Assembly (NCBI GenBank): GCA_050258755.1
Contig: JBLMZI010000002.1
Coordinates: 197,544 to 261,543 of the forward strand
Reading direction: 5' to 3'
Length of the DNA stretch: 64,000 nt
Source of the DNA: JBLMZI01 sp050258755
Lineage (GTDB): Bacteria > Bacillota > Syntrophomonadia > Syntrophomonadales > DTU052
Shown here: positions 42,609 through 51,616 of the stretch, one piece after another
How positions within the stretch are numbered: the first letter of the stretch is position 1
Layout of the letters: each line of letters starts with the position of its first letter
The notes under the pieces: model-generated
What the model saw: only the letters and a program-made list of their open reading frames with translations
What the model was told of the DNA's origin: nothing
Databases searched by the model: none
Made by a program: the position numbers and the translations under genes

Positions 42609-43787
42609 TTAACCGAATTTGAATGATAAAACTTTCTCAATGACATATTCCAGCTGTGCTTCAGTCAGTTCAGGGAACATTGGCAGGCTGATTTCCCGTG
42701 CATAGAATTGTTCCGACAATGGAAAATCACCCCACTGATACCCATAATGCTTCCGGTAATACGGGTGCAGGTGAATCGGGATATAGTGCACCTGCACCAA
42801 AATTCCGTTTTCGCGCAGGTATTCAAAAAACCGCCGGCGGTAAGCGTTCTCCGCTTCAAACCCGGCTTGGCGAGCTCCTGGTTCCGGGGAACTGACCTGA
42901 ATTGGATACAGGTGATAAGCGTGTTTTCCACCGGCCGGGGCCATCGGGGTTCCGATTCCCGGACAGTCCCGAAACGCCTTGTCATACCGCCGGGCAATCC
43001 GGTTCCGGGCTGACACAAATTCGTCCAGCCGGCTGAGTTGGGAACTTCCCAGCGCGCACTGGATATCGGTAATCCGGAAATTGAATCCCAGTTCCTGCAT
43101 TTCGTAATACCAGGGCCCGTGGTTTTCCTGAAGCAGCTCTGGGACGCGGGTAATGCCGTGGCTCCTGAAAAGCCGAAGCCGATCCGCCATTTCGTCAGAA
43201 TTGGTAACGATCATGCCGCCTTCGCCGGTGGTGATATGCTTAACCGGGTGGAAGCTGAACATGGTCATATCCGCTTCCAGGCCAACTTTTTTCCCGTTTC
43301 GTTCCGCGCCGAGCGCGTGGGCGGCGTCTTCAATGATGAGCAGCCCATGCCGGTCCGCGATGCGTCTGAGCTCGGGCAGGTCCACCGGATAACCGGCGTA
43401 ATCAATCGGTGCGATTACTTTCGTGCGCTGGGTGATCTTCGCTTCGACAGCCTTCAAATCCAGGCAGGATGTCGCCGGATCGATGTCCGCAAAAACCGGC
43501 GTCGCCCCGCAGTACAGTACGCCATTTGCCGTTGCCGCGAAGGAGAGCGGGCAGGTAATCACTTCGTCGCCCGGCCCGATCCCGGCCGCGAGCATTGCGG
43601 CATGCCACGCCGAAGTGCCGCTGTTGAACGCCACCGCATGACTTGCCCCGCAGTAATCGGCCACTTTCTTTTCGAAGGCATCGATATTGGGACCCTGGGT
43701 CAGCCAATCGCCGCGCAATACCTCGGCAACATGCAGAATATCTGCTTCATTGATCGACTGCCGACCGTATGGGATTGGTTTCATCAT
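42609..43787 (-). CDS. pseC: PseC-type UDP-sugar 4-aminotransferase
   Basis: 392 residues (ATG 43787 or 43784 behind GGAG). A DegT/DnrJ-type PLP enzyme: substrate and cofactor segments FNSGTSAWHAAMLAAGI, IEDAAHALGAERNGKKVG and the PLP lysine in MTMFSFHPVKHITTGEGGM. Overall it matches PseC, which aminates the 4-keto sugar made by PseB in pseudaminic acid synthesis. It is the last gene of the sugar run; the dehydratase lies three genes upstream. The neighbour 53268-54575 is a second, different aminotransferase. Confidence 0.88.
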   Translation of the reverse strand: MMKPIPYGRQSINEADILHVAEVLRGDWLTQGPNIDAFEKKVADYCGASHAVAFNSGTSAWHAAMLAAGIGPGDEVITCPLSFAATANGVLYCGATPVFADIDPATSCLDLKAVEAKITQRTKVIAPIDYAGYPVDLPELRRIADRHGLLIIEDAAHALGAERNGKKVGLEADMTMFSFHPVKHITTGEGGMIVTNSDEMADRLRLFRSHGITRVPELLQENHGPWYYEMQELGFNFRITDIQCALGSSQLSRLDEFVSARNRIARRYDKAFRDCPGIGTPMAPAGGKHAYHLYPIQVSSPEPGARQAGFEAENAYRRRFFEYLRENGILVQVHYIPIHLHPYYRKHYGYQWGDFPLSEQFYAREISLPMFPELTEAQLEYVIEKVLSFKFG

Positions 43788-43798
43788 CAACACTCCAA

Positions 43799-44182
43799 TT
43801 AATTGGTCCAGTTTTCCTTCACCAATAGGCGCCCGACCAAATCATTCCAATCATTAATGCGGGGTTTCAACTCGTACTCCAATAAGTCCCCGATCAGCAC
43901 GGTATCTTTGGATTCCAGCGCGCCCATGATCCGGCTCAGAATCTGATTGGTATCATCGGTCTGTTCAATCAACTTCACCAGATAAGGACTCTCTTCATCC
44001 TCAATATTGTTCTTGATCCCCCGAAGGTTTTCGAAATGATAATCAAGTTTTTCCAGAATAGTGATCAGTTCATCATATCCGCCCTGGCTAAAGCGAAACT
44101 TATCAACTGCCTGGTCAACCAGCTCCAGCAGCCCGATAAACGCTTTCTTCATGTCTTTCAGTTTCTTCTTGTCTGTACTCAC
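43799..44182 (-). CDS. Small helical protein of the glycosylation island, function unknown
   Basis: 127 residues, strongly helical and acidic in the middle, starting with a Lys-rich head. The end ESKDTVLIGDLLEYELKPRI is the most distinctive part and resembles, from memory, small proteins next to maf genes in clostridial flagellar loci. No signal, helix or enzyme motif is visible. It is placed tightly between the epimerase and pseC, so it is co-expressed with them. A regulator or adaptor of the glycosylation machinery is possible but unproven. Confidence 0.7.
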   Translation of the reverse strand: MSTDKKKLKDMKKAFIGLLELVDQAVDKFRFSQGGYDELITILEKLDYHFENLRGIKNNIEDEESPYLVKLIEQTDDTNQILSRIMGALESKDTVLIGDLLEYELKPRINDWNDLVGRLLVKENWTN

Positions 44183-44218
44183 ACCGAACCCTCCACTTCC
44201 GATTTATTGCCCGGGCTG

Positions 44219-45175
44219 TTAAATCGCTTCGCGGTTGGCCTCGATCCAGGTTTTGGTTCGGGCCAGCCCTTCCTCCAGGGAAACCTTTGGCTCCCATTTG
44301 AGCATTTCCGCAGCTTTTTCAAAATCGCACAGCAACTTCATGATTTCCGCCTGGGGGTGAATATGCTGCACGTGAGTAATCCGGGATTGGTCGCCGGCCG
44401 CCACCAGAAAGGCCAGGTCGTTAATGGCGATATCCCTGCCGAGACCGGCATTCAAAATGTGTCCATCGCATTCGGGCGTCATCCCGGCCTGAACCACAAA
44501 ACGGGCACAATCTTCCGCATAAAGCAGGTCGCGCGTCTGGGAACCGTCCCCGTAGATCCTCAGGTCAAGACCATCCAGGAATCGTTTGATGAAAACCGCG
44601 ACGACCCCGCCTTCACCGCCGGATTTCTGAAAGGGCCCATAGGTGTTGAAGGGCCGAACCACAACGGTTGGCAGGCCATAAGCGTGGTAGTATGAGAGGG
44701 TTAGGGCTTCTCCGGAAAGCTTGCTGGCCGCGTACGGGGAGGCCGGCTTCACCGGGTGGGTTTCGGCAATGCCGGTTTCTTCCAGACTGCGCTCGTAGAC
44801 CATGCAGGTTGACATGAAGACCACCTTGCAGCTTCGTTTCCGGCATTCTTCCAGCACGTTAAACGTTCCAATCACATCGTTTTCAAAGGTTGTCCGCGGG
44901 TCATCGATGGAATCCTGTACATTGATGCTTGCCGCCAGGTGATAAACGACCTTAAATGGCTCCGTTTGCTCGGAAAATAGCTCGCCCAAGGCCTTCACAT
45001 CCTTAATGTCTCCTTGAACAAACTGAAACCGTTTCTGCCCGGAAAATTCTTCGATGTTCAGCATCCGGCCATTGGACAGGTCGTCAAACGCAACCACCGA
45101 ATGCCCTTGATCCAGCAGGCATTTCACCACCCAGCGTCCAATAAACCCGGCTCCGCCGGTCACTAAAATCTTCAT
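44219..45175 (-). CDS. NAD-dependent sugar epimerase/dehydratase (extended SDR)
   Basis: 318 residues from ATG 45175 (GGAGG six bases upstream). The NAD motif VTGGAGFIG and the catalytic YAASK (in PASPYAASKLSG) are intact; the Ser/Thr partner is in VFMSTCMVYE. The ending RPFNTYGP and YGDGSQTRDLLYAEDCA is typical of UDP- or GDP-sugar 4-epimerases and 4,6-dehydratases. Its substrate is not clear. Beside the PseB-like enzyme it suggests that a second nucleotide sugar is made in the island. Confidence 0.82.
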   Translation of the reverse strand: MKILVTGGAGFIGRWVVKCLLDQGHSVVAFDDLSNGRMLNIEEFSGQKRFQFVQGDIKDVKALGELFSEQTEPFKVVYHLAASINVQDSIDDPRTTFENDVIGTFNVLEECRKRSCKVVFMSTCMVYERSLEETGIAETHPVKPASPYAASKLSGEALTLSYYHAYGLPTVVVRPFNTYGPFQKSGGEGGVVAVFIKRFLDGLDLRIYGDGSQTRDLLYAEDCARFVVQAGMTPECDGHILNAGLGRDIAINDLAFLVAAGDQSRITHVQHIHPQAEIMKLLCDFEKAAEMLKWEPKVSLEEGLARTKTWIEANREAI

Positions 45176-45197
45176 TCTCTTCCTCCGCCCGTTCAAT

Positions 45198-46232
45198 CTA
45201 CTGCTGCATGCACTCGACGCAAAGCAGGCTTTTCACACCGGCCGGCGCAAGCGCTTCGCCTTCCTGGGACGTATATTTCCCGATTGACGCCTTTTTCACG
45301 TCCTGCTTTGCCGCCATCCACTGGACCATATCACATTCAAACGGCAGCACGACAAACATGTCTTCCATCTCAACCGTTCGATTGCTTTCGTCCTCGGTCA
45401 GCAATTCCTCGAACATCTTCTCGCCCGGCCGAAGGCCAATCACTTTGATCGGTACCTCTTTACCCATGATGTCGATCATCACTTTGGCAACATCGCCAAT
45501 TTTAACGATGGGCATTTTGAACACAAAGGTTTCTCCGCCGAAGGAGACTTCCAGGGCTTTGAGCATCAGGTCGGCAGCCCGGCCGGCGTTCATAACAAAC
45601 CGCGTCATTTCCGGATCTGTGACCGTCACCGGTCCGCCTGCCAGGATCTGCTTTTTAAACAATGGGATTACTGAGCCGCGGCTGTTCAGCACATTGCCGA
45701 ACCTGACCGAGAGGAATTTGATGTTCCGCGGTCCTTTATGCAGATCGGCCGCGGCAATCAGCCGCTCGGCCAGCAGTTTGGTCGCCCCCATGGTATTGGT
45801 CGGCCCGGCGGCCTTGTCTGAACTGGAATACAGTACCGCCGACACACCGCTTTCAATGGCGCATTCAATGACGTTCTGGGTCCCGATCACGTTGGTTTTC
45901 ACCGCTTCAAACGGGTTGTATTCGCAGGCCGGCACATGCTTTAAGGCGGCCAGGTCAAACACGACGTCGATATCTTCCATGGCCCTGCGCAGCCGGTCCA
46001 TGTCGCGCACGTCGCCAAGCAGGAACCGGACTTTCCCCATGCTGTACGAGGGTTGTCCCGCCATTTTCCCCTGAATGCTCAACTCGGACTGCATCACGAA
46101 CTGTTTATGCTCATCCCGCGAAAAGACCCGGATAACCGCGGGATCCATGTCCAAAAGCTTTTGAACCAGTGTTTTCCCGATGGTCCCGGTTCCGCCGATG
46201 ACCAGAATGTTTTTCCCTTTTATGCTGTCCAT
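45198..46232 (-). CDS. pseB: PseB-like UDP-GlcNAc 4,6-dehydratase
   Basis: 344 residues. Polysaccharide-biosynthesis SDR (CapD/PseB type): GGTGTIGKTLV for NADP, DLAALKHVPACE, and SSDKAAGPTNTMGATKLLAE in which the usual Tyr of YxxxK is Met (MGATK), as in PseB-type dehydratases. Also RFGNVLNSRGSVIPLF and GLRPGEKMFEELL are family marks. PseB removes water from UDP-GlcNAc and inverts C5, the first step to pseudaminic acid. The C-terminus carries an extra ALAPAGVKSLLCVECMQQ tail with two cysteines. It has GAGAGGG before the ATG and a promoter region upstream. Confidence 0.85.
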   Translation of the reverse strand: MDSIKGKNILVIGGTGTIGKTLVQKLLDMDPAVIRVFSRDEHKQFVMQSELSIQGKMAGQPSYSMGKVRFLLGDVRDMDRLRRAMEDIDVVFDLAALKHVPACEYNPFEAVKTNVIGTQNVIECAIESGVSAVLYSSSDKAAGPTNTMGATKLLAERLIAAADLHKGPRNIKFLSVRFGNVLNSRGSVIPLFKKQILAGGPVTVTDPEMTRFVMNAGRAADLMLKALEVSFGGETFVFKMPIVKIGDVAKVMIDIMGKEVPIKVIGLRPGEKMFEELLTEDESNRTVEMEDMFVVLPFECDMVQWMAAKQDVKKASIGKYTSQEGEALAPAGVKSLLCVECMQQ

Positions 46233-46485
46233 GCGCTCATCCCTCTCCGTCCCAGTGGTTGTTCATTCCCGCTGAAAAATGCGGCTATAAGTTCAGATGG
46301 CAGACCACCGTATTATAGGTATCGTGAATTTCAAAGAATTCTTTGACGCTTTTCGACACCGCTTTCTCACAGAATGATCCTGGCAAGAAAGGAAGGCCCT
46401 GGCCGGTAGAAAAACCTGGCCAGGAACCATTTTGCGCGTGTTTCAATTACCGAAGCCTTCGGGGCAGAATTCAGTTCCGATCCGA
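46233..46485. other. 253-base gap in the sugar run
   Basis: No gene. It contains a CCTGGCC/GGCCAGG hairpin (46398-46424) with a weak T-rich tail, a small CCGAA/TTCGG hairpin, the palindrome CAAAGAATTCTTTG (46332-46345) and a promoter candidate, so the run is probably split into two transcripts here. Confidence 0.55.
46312..46345 (-). promoter_or_regulatory. Promoter candidate before pseB, sigma-A and sigma-28-like overlapping
   Basis: TATAAT (46317-46312) lies beside CACGATAC (46326-46319), which keeps the CGATA core of the sigma-28 -10 seen elsewhere here; CAAA lies 15 bases upstream. The CAAAGAATTCTTTG palindrome spans the -35 zone. Confidence 0.45.
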
Positions 46486-47535
46486 TTAAACCAGGGACCA
46501 GTCAAACGGCGTTCCCCGCTCGATATCCCGGCTGGCCTTCATCCCAAGGACATTGGGAAGGTAGCGCGGATGCAGCCCGTATCCCGGACGGATCGAACGA
46601 ACGTTTTCTTCAGTAAACACTTCGCCGGCCTTGACATCTTTGACTACAAACAGGGAGCGCCGGAATACTTTACTCTTGGCTTCCCGTTCGTTGATCCCGT
46701 AGTGAACCATTCCCAGGGCCTTTTCGGTTATACGGATGGCGTCAATCATCGCCTTCATTTCATGCGGTTCCAGGGAAAAGGCGCTGTCCGGGCCCGGAAT
46801 AGCGCGGGATAGGGTAAAGTGCTTTTCAACAATGCAAGCGCCAAGGGCCACGGCCGCAACTGGCACCGAAACACCCAACGTATGATCCGAAAGCCCGACC
46901 GGCACACCAAACGCTTCCGCAAGATGGGGAATAGTACGAAGGTTCATTTCTTCCGGCGGAGCTGGATAGGCACTGGTGCATTTTAACAGCGCGATCTGAT
47001 CCGTGCCGCCAGCGCGGGCGGTTAGAACCGCTTCTTCGATTTCGCCAAGCCTTGCCATACCGGTTGAAATAATCAATGGCTTGCCGGTGACCGCCATTCT
47101 ATGAATCAAATCGATGTCCACATTTTCGAAAGACGCGATTTTGTGAATTTTAACGTCCAGGGATTCGAGAAAATCGATCGCGGTGGAATCAAATGCAGTC
47201 GAGAAAAAGTCCAGGCCAAGCTGTTCCGCCTGCCGCTTAATTTCACCATGCCACTCCCAGGGCGTGCAGGCTTCGGCGTACAAATCGTACAGGGTTTTAT
47301 TGTCCCAGAGTGTCCCCCCGCCGATTCTAAACTCGGGCCGATCACATTGAATCGTCAGCGTCTCCGGGGTATAGGTTTGCAGTTTGATGGCGTCGGCCCC
47401 GGCTTCTCTGGCAGCTTTCACAAGATCCAGGGCCTGTTGTAGGTCCTGGTTATGGTTCGCCGAAATTTCCGCAATGATATATACCGGTTCCCCGGGGCCT
47501 ACCTTTCGGCCCCCGATTTCAATCCAGGAACGCAT
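46486..47535 (-). CDS. pseI: Pseudaminic acid synthase
   Basis: 349 residues. NeuB-type TIM barrel with YIIAEISANHNQDLQQALD, DAIKLQTYTPETLT and the Pse-specific YAEACTPWEWHGEIK; the metal ligands lie in GLSDHTLG and IVEKHFTLSR. A C-terminal SAF/antifreeze-like domain (RRSLFVVKDVKAGEVF) closes the site. It joins the six-carbon amino sugar with phosphoenolpyruvate to give pseudaminic acid. The pattern points to PseI and not NeuB or LegI. It is followed by the gap before pseB and preceded by the formyltransferase gene. Confidence 0.93.
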   Translation of the reverse strand: MRSWIEIGGRKVGPGEPVYIIAEISANHNQDLQQALDLVKAAREAGADAIKLQTYTPETLTIQCDRPEFRIGGGTLWDNKTLYDLYAEACTPWEWHGEIKRQAEQLGLDFFSTAFDSTAIDFLESLDVKIHKIASFENVDIDLIHRMAVTGKPLIISTGMARLGEIEEAVLTARAGGTDQIALLKCTSAYPAPPEEMNLRTIPHLAEAFGVPVGLSDHTLGVSVPVAAVALGACIVEKHFTLSRAIPGPDSAFSLEPHEMKAMIDAIRITEKALGMVHYGINEREAKSKVFRRSLFVVKDVKAGEVFTEENVRSIRPGYGLHPRYLPNVLGMKASRDIERGTPFDWSLV

Positions 47536-47553
47536 GAATACTCCCCCTCCCGC

Positions 47554-48321
47554 TCATTGGTTCGGTTCGTCCTCATACTCCAGCCGGATGCTCACATACA
47601 CCCGCCGGCCGTTTTCCGTGAAATAGGTGTTTTTATATGGCGGAAAGGTCCGCCCCCGCAACAGATCCACCAATTCCCGGCCCTGGTACTGCCGGTCCAA
47701 ATCGATCCGGTCAAGGGGTTCCAGATCCTTCAGATAGTGCACTGATCCGGCCCCCGGTTCCTGCGGCACGGCTGTGATTTCGCCTCGTTTGAATGCCGGC
47801 CAGGTTTCCCGCAACAAGACCAGGGCGGCCTCTTCGAGTTTGGTATAAAGAGTTTTCGCGGTGTCGACCGGCTCGGTGATTACGGTTTTCTGCGCGATAA
47901 CACTGCCGGTGTCCACCCCTTCATCAATGTAATGAAGCGAAACACCAGCCGGAGTCCCCTCAACAATACTCCATACATCCGGGTTTGCGCCGCGGTTGTA
48001 CGGCAGCAGCGATGGATGCAGATTGATCACCCCTTGTGGAAACATCGCCAAAAGTTCGGGTTTCAAAATGTATCCGAAGTACACCGAGAGCCCCAGATCC
48101 GGTTTCAGGGCTGCGATCGCCGCTCGGATTTCGGGCCGGTTGATTTCTGCGCCGGAAAAGATACGCTCCGGTGGAACCGCCGCGCCCGCGATGATTTCCG
48201 CTCCAAATTTGCGCCGGTTTTCGGGATGAATCACCAGCCCCGCGATTTCTTCCCCCTGCTCCTTGAGCCATTGAACCGCCTGCCAGCCGACCCGATTATT
48301 GACCAGTGCGATGATTCTCAC
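47554..48321 (-). CDS. Formyltransferase-fold enzyme
   Basis: 255 residues. The formyltransferase core is clear: Asn and His of the catalytic set in VINLHPSLLPYNRGANP and the Asp in HYIDEGVDTGSVIAQ. A short C-terminal domain resembles that of methionyl-tRNA formyltransferase but is smaller, so sugar-amine formylation is more likely here, giving an N-formyl group on a nonulosonic or amino sugar. The start overlaps the end of the pseG gene by four bases. N-formylated nonulosonates are known in other bacteria. Confidence 0.82.
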   Translation of the reverse strand: MRIIALVNNRVGWQAVQWLKEQGEEIAGLVIHPENRRKFGAEIIAGAAVPPERIFSGAEINRPEIRAAIAALKPDLGLSVYFGYILKPELLAMFPQGVINLHPSLLPYNRGANPDVWSIVEGTPAGVSLHYIDEGVDTGSVIAQKTVITEPVDTAKTLYTKLEEAALVLLRETWPAFKRGEITAVPQEPGAGSVHYLKDLEPLDRIDLDRQYQGRELVDLLRGRTFPPYKNTYFTENGRRVYVSIRLEYEDEPNQ

Positions 48322-49397
48322 AGGATTCCCTCCTCATAGTCAAGCAGCGCCTGAATCACCCGTTCTGGTCCTTTCCCGTCAACCAGACGCCGCCCGGCTT
48401 CGGACATTTCCCGCCGCTTTTCGGCATTGTCGATCAAAGCCTGTATCCTGGATACCAGTTCGCCTTCCGTTACCGATTCATGCCAGCCAAGATTCACAGT
48501 ACACCCGGCCATCTCGGTTCTTCGGGCGATCTCGGTTTGATTGTCAGCCCGAACAATGGTTAAGGCCGGAAGCCCCATAAAGGCCATTTCCCACAACGTG
48601 GAACCGGCCGCCGCGACAGCCAGATCGGCCCAGGCCATCTGACTTGGCATATCGGCCAGATACCGTTCAACAGTTAATCCGGGAATCGCGGCCTTACGGG
48701 CGAATTCCTCCAATTCGTGGTAACGGGGATTATTCCCGCCGCCAAGCAGGACGGTCTTCAATTTGTTCTGACGCGTCAGTTCCTGCAACGCGGTCATGGT
48801 TTTCAGGGCGAGTTCGGTGGCATCACCGCCGCCCAGTGTGATCAGCAGTTTACCAGCCGTTTCGCCGGTTTCCCGGTGCCCATCCGCCCATTGGGAAAAC
48901 TCATGCCGGAGTAAGGCATACCGGGTTCCCAGCAGCAATTTTGTGTCCGGTCTGGTCTTATACTGAATATCGACGGCATGGAGGTTTTGGTTCAAAATCA
49001 GATCAACCCGATATTCGGGAAGGTGTTTCATATCGTCAATCAAGAGAATGCGGTTCCCATTGCGGGATAATCGTTCCAGGTAAATGGAATCGAAGTGATA
49101 ACCGTCGAGGACAACCCATGAACCGGAGAAGTCCTGAATGATTGCCATTGTTTTTTCCAGATCGGCTGGATGCGGATAGACATCGTCCAATCGATGGACG
49201 GCAAATCCCTCCCCAAGCAGTTCCTCAACCAGGGACGGACTCTGTTGGGATGTAATAAAAACTGCCTGTCCTCCCAACTGCCGCCAGGCTTGCGCCAGTG
49301 CGCGGCAGCGGGTGATGTGCCCCGAGCCCATCTGCGGGGTGGCATCGGCTCGAATGATTAAGGTGCGTTCCCGCACCTGATTTGGATTGTACTGCAA
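48318..49397 (-). CDS. pseG: UDP-2,4-diacetamido-trideoxy-hexose hydrolase
   Basis: About 359 residues; start uncertain, TTG 49397 (AAGG upstream) or TTG 49418. GT-B-like fold with IIRADATPQMGSGHITRCRALA, where the His of GSGHITR is catalytic in PseG, then LLITLGGGDATELALK and AGSTLWEMAFMGLP. PseG removes UDP from the diacetamido sugar before PseI. It lies between the formyltransferase and the cytidylyltransferase genes. Confidence 0.88.
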   Translation of the reverse strand: MQYNPNQVRERTLIIRADATPQMGSGHITRCRALAQAWRQLGGQAVFITSQQSPSLVEELLGEGFAVHRLDDVYPHPADLEKTMAIIQDFSGSWVVLDGYHFDSIYLERLSRNGNRILLIDDMKHLPEYRVDLILNQNLHAVDIQYKTRPDTKLLLGTRYALLRHEFSQWADGHRETGETAGKLLITLGGGDATELALKTMTALQELTRQNKLKTVLLGGGNNPRYHELEEFARKAAIPGLTVERYLADMPSQMAWADLAVAAAGSTLWEMAFMGLPALTIVRADNQTEIARRTEMAGCTVNLGWHESVTEGELVSRIQALIDNAEKRREMSEAGRRLVDGKGPERVIQALLDYEEGIL

Positions 49398-49439
49398 TCT
49401 AATCGCGCCTTTTCCCAAAAAATACGAGATGAAGCCGGA

Positions 49440-50174
49440 TTACGCCTTTTGCTGTACATGCGCATTCAGTCCGGCTAATTCCGGGTGTTGTTCAAGCAGC
49501 CGTAAGACTGCTTCATATTCAAAGTAACTGTTCCCTTGGTAGAGCCGCTGATATATGGCCTTGATAAAGGCCCAATCGTCGCTGGTGTCAAGCGTCCATC
49601 GATAGCGGGAACAGTCGATTGGTGAAGCCAGATTGAAGGCCGGAAACCGTTCCGGATGGTTCCGTATAAAAGGGGTCACGTGTTCCCGTTCATCCGGAAG
49701 CCGCGCGTCGCGCCAGGCCGTTTCAAGGGCAGCAAATGAAAAGACTTCGGTGTCGAGTCCTCTTGGGAAGGATCTTTCTCCGATGTTGCTGACATATGAA
49801 TAGGCGCCGCGCGAATAGGCGTCAATGACGGAATCGGTAATCACCGGATCGATCAGCGGGCAATCGGACGTAATGCGGACCACCAGGTCCGCATTACTCT
49901 GGGAAGCTGCCTGATAATATCGATCCAAGACGTCATCCTGGCTCCCGCGGAAGACCGATACGTTCGGATGATAACCGTCGATCGTTTTTACAATAACATC
50001 GTCTCCCGGTTCCACGGTGGTCGCGATGACGATCCGGTTGATGTGCCGGGATTGTAAAACCCGGTCAATAACATGATAGATTACCGGGCGGCCGCATAAA
50101 TCGAGCAGCACCTTACCCGGGAGCCGGGTTGAACCCATTCGCGTTTGTATGATGGCAACAACATTCTTGGACAC
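49440..50174 (-). CDS. SpsF-type cytidylyltransferase, candidate CMP-Pse synthetase
   Basis: 244 residues. The start VVAIIQTRMGSTRLPGKVL holds the nucleotide-binding Arg/Lys pattern of CMP-sugar transferases, followed by RGSQDDVLDRYY and RITSDCPLIDP. The group is named after Bacillus SpsF. No classic PseF is seen in the island, so this protein could supply CMP-pseudaminic acid for transfer; a role as glycosyltransferase is also possible. GTG start with AGAGG upstream. It has a relative at 56630-57382. Confidence 0.75.
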   Translation of the reverse strand: MSKNVVAIIQTRMGSTRLPGKVLLDLCGRPVIYHVIDRVLQSRHINRIVIATTVEPGDDVIVKTIDGYHPNVSVFRGSQDDVLDRYYQAASQSNADLVVRITSDCPLIDPVITDSVIDAYSRGAYSYVSNIGERSFPRGLDTEVFSFAALETAWRDARLPDEREHVTPFIRNHPERFPAFNLASPIDCSRYRWTLDTSDDWAFIKAIYQRLYQGNSYFEYEAVLRLLEQHPELAGLNAHVQQKA

Positions 50175-50213
50175 TTAAACAGCCTCTCTTTTCTTTTTGG
50201 GCCAGGCGCCAGG

Positions 50214-51593
50214 TTATTCCCCGCTCCTATTGTCGCCCGGTTCAAAATCATAAGAGACATCCTGAACCAATCCAATCTCCCGGAACCATTTGACCAATTT
50301 CAGCAGCAGGACGTCATTGTAACGCCGGGCTACAATTTGGGCACCAAATGGCAGCCGGTTGGGCCCCGTAAATACCGGCAAGTTAATCGCTGGCAGATGA
50401 CACATGGTCCAGACCAGACACGAGTCGGGCTTGTCAGGGCTGGCAAGGCCTTTGGGCGCCTCCCCGGAAGTTGACAGGGTTATGATCGCGTCATATTCCT
50501 CCATCATTCGGTCAATCTTTTGAATCAGACTGTTTTGCTCCGCCAAGGCTTCCAGATAATCCTGCAGATTGGTCTGGTTGCCGCGGCTGATGATTTCGTA
50601 AATCACGTCACTAACCAGCGATTTTTGCTGGTATTCGTTTTTAAAGTAATAAGCCAGGGTCCGGTCATAGATCACCTGATGGGCCTCGTGAGCCCTGTCA
50701 AATTCGGGATCAAGATTGACTTCCTCCACGACGATGCTCTTCTCGCCGGCGATTTTTTTGGCGTAATCGAGCAAGGCCTGGCGTGCATATTCTTCGGCAC
50801 AGTCCCATTTGGGCCCGCGCACCAGCGCAATCCGCCAGAAATCGCGTTTGGGACTCTGGCGTTTTTCATCATGCAGCAGTTGATAACTGATGGGGTAGTC
50901 TGTGCCTTCCACCCGGACAATGTGGAAGATCAATTCCAGATCATCCACACTCCGGCTGAAAAATCCGATAGTATCTAGCGAATCAGTGGTTTTTAATACC
51001 CCAACCCGCGGGACCAGACCGAACGATGGTTTATAGCCATAAATACCGCAGTAACTGGCTGGTCGCATGGTCGAGCCGGCCGTTTGGGTTCCCATCGCGA
51101 CCGGAACCATGGAAGCAGCAACTGCCGCTGCCGAGCCGCTGGAGGAGGTTCCGGGTGAATATGCGTGGTTATGCGGATTGGAAGTAATCTCGTTGTAATG
51201 AACTGCAAACTCAGCCGTCACGGTCTTACCAAGCATGATTCCGTCCTGCAGCCGCAGTTTGGAGACAACCCGAGCATCATTCCCCGGGGTGAAGCCTTCC
51301 CAGATCGGACTGCCCATTGCAGTCGGCATATCGAAGGTATTGTAAATATCCTTGATGCCAACCGGAATCCCCCAGAGCCGTCCCAATGCTTTCCCCTGCG
51401 CGATGCTTTCATCAAGCTTACGGGCTTGATATCTCGCGCCTTCATCGTTCACAAAGGTCCAGGCTTTGATGCCGGCATCGAGTTTTTCAATCTGTTTAAG
51501 ACTGCTGTCGATCAGTTCCAAAACCGATATTTTCCGATTTTTGATCATTTCTATTGCCGTGTTGGCGGTGAGTTTGTTCAATGCCTGCTCCAT
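50214..51593 (-). CDS. Amidase-signature family enzyme
   Basis: 459 residues. The Ser-cisSer-Lys triad is complete: Lys in GIPVGIKDIYN, cis-Ser in SPGTSSSGSAAAVAA and the nucleophile Ser in GTQTAGSTMRPASY. This is the family of GatA, which frees ammonia from glutamine. In this island it stands 23 bases after the sugar amidotransferase. That enzyme class usually needs an ammonia-producing partner (HisH/HisF-like), none of which is present, so the amidase may be the ammonia source, or it may trim an N-acyl group. Both are inferences. Confidence 0.88.
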   Translation of the reverse strand: MEQALNKLTANTAIEMIKNRKISVLELIDSSLKQIEKLDAGIKAWTFVNDEGARYQARKLDESIAQGKALGRLWGIPVGIKDIYNTFDMPTAMGSPIWEGFTPGNDARVVSKLRLQDGIMLGKTVTAEFAVHYNEITSNPHNHAYSPGTSSSGSAAAVAASMVPVAMGTQTAGSTMRPASYCGIYGYKPSFGLVPRVGVLKTTDSLDTIGFFSRSVDDLELIFHIVRVEGTDYPISYQLLHDEKRQSPKRDFWRIALVRGPKWDCAEEYARQALLDYAKKIAGEKSIVVEEVNLDPEFDRAHEAHQVIYDRTLAYYFKNEYQQKSLVSDVIYEIISRGNQTNLQDYLEALAEQNSLIQKIDRMMEEYDAIITLSTSGEAPKGLASPDKPDSCLVWTMCHLPAINLPVFTGPNRLPFGAQIVARRYNDVLLLKLVKWFREIGLVQDVSYDFEPGDNRSGE

Positions 51594-51616
51594 CTTTCAG
51601 CACCTCCGTTCACGCG

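Noticed and set aside
43799..44182. Toxin-antitoxin or phage-defence gene inside the sugar island
   Set aside because: Single helical protein without partner or motif; tight packing with sugar genes makes a glycosylation role more likely.
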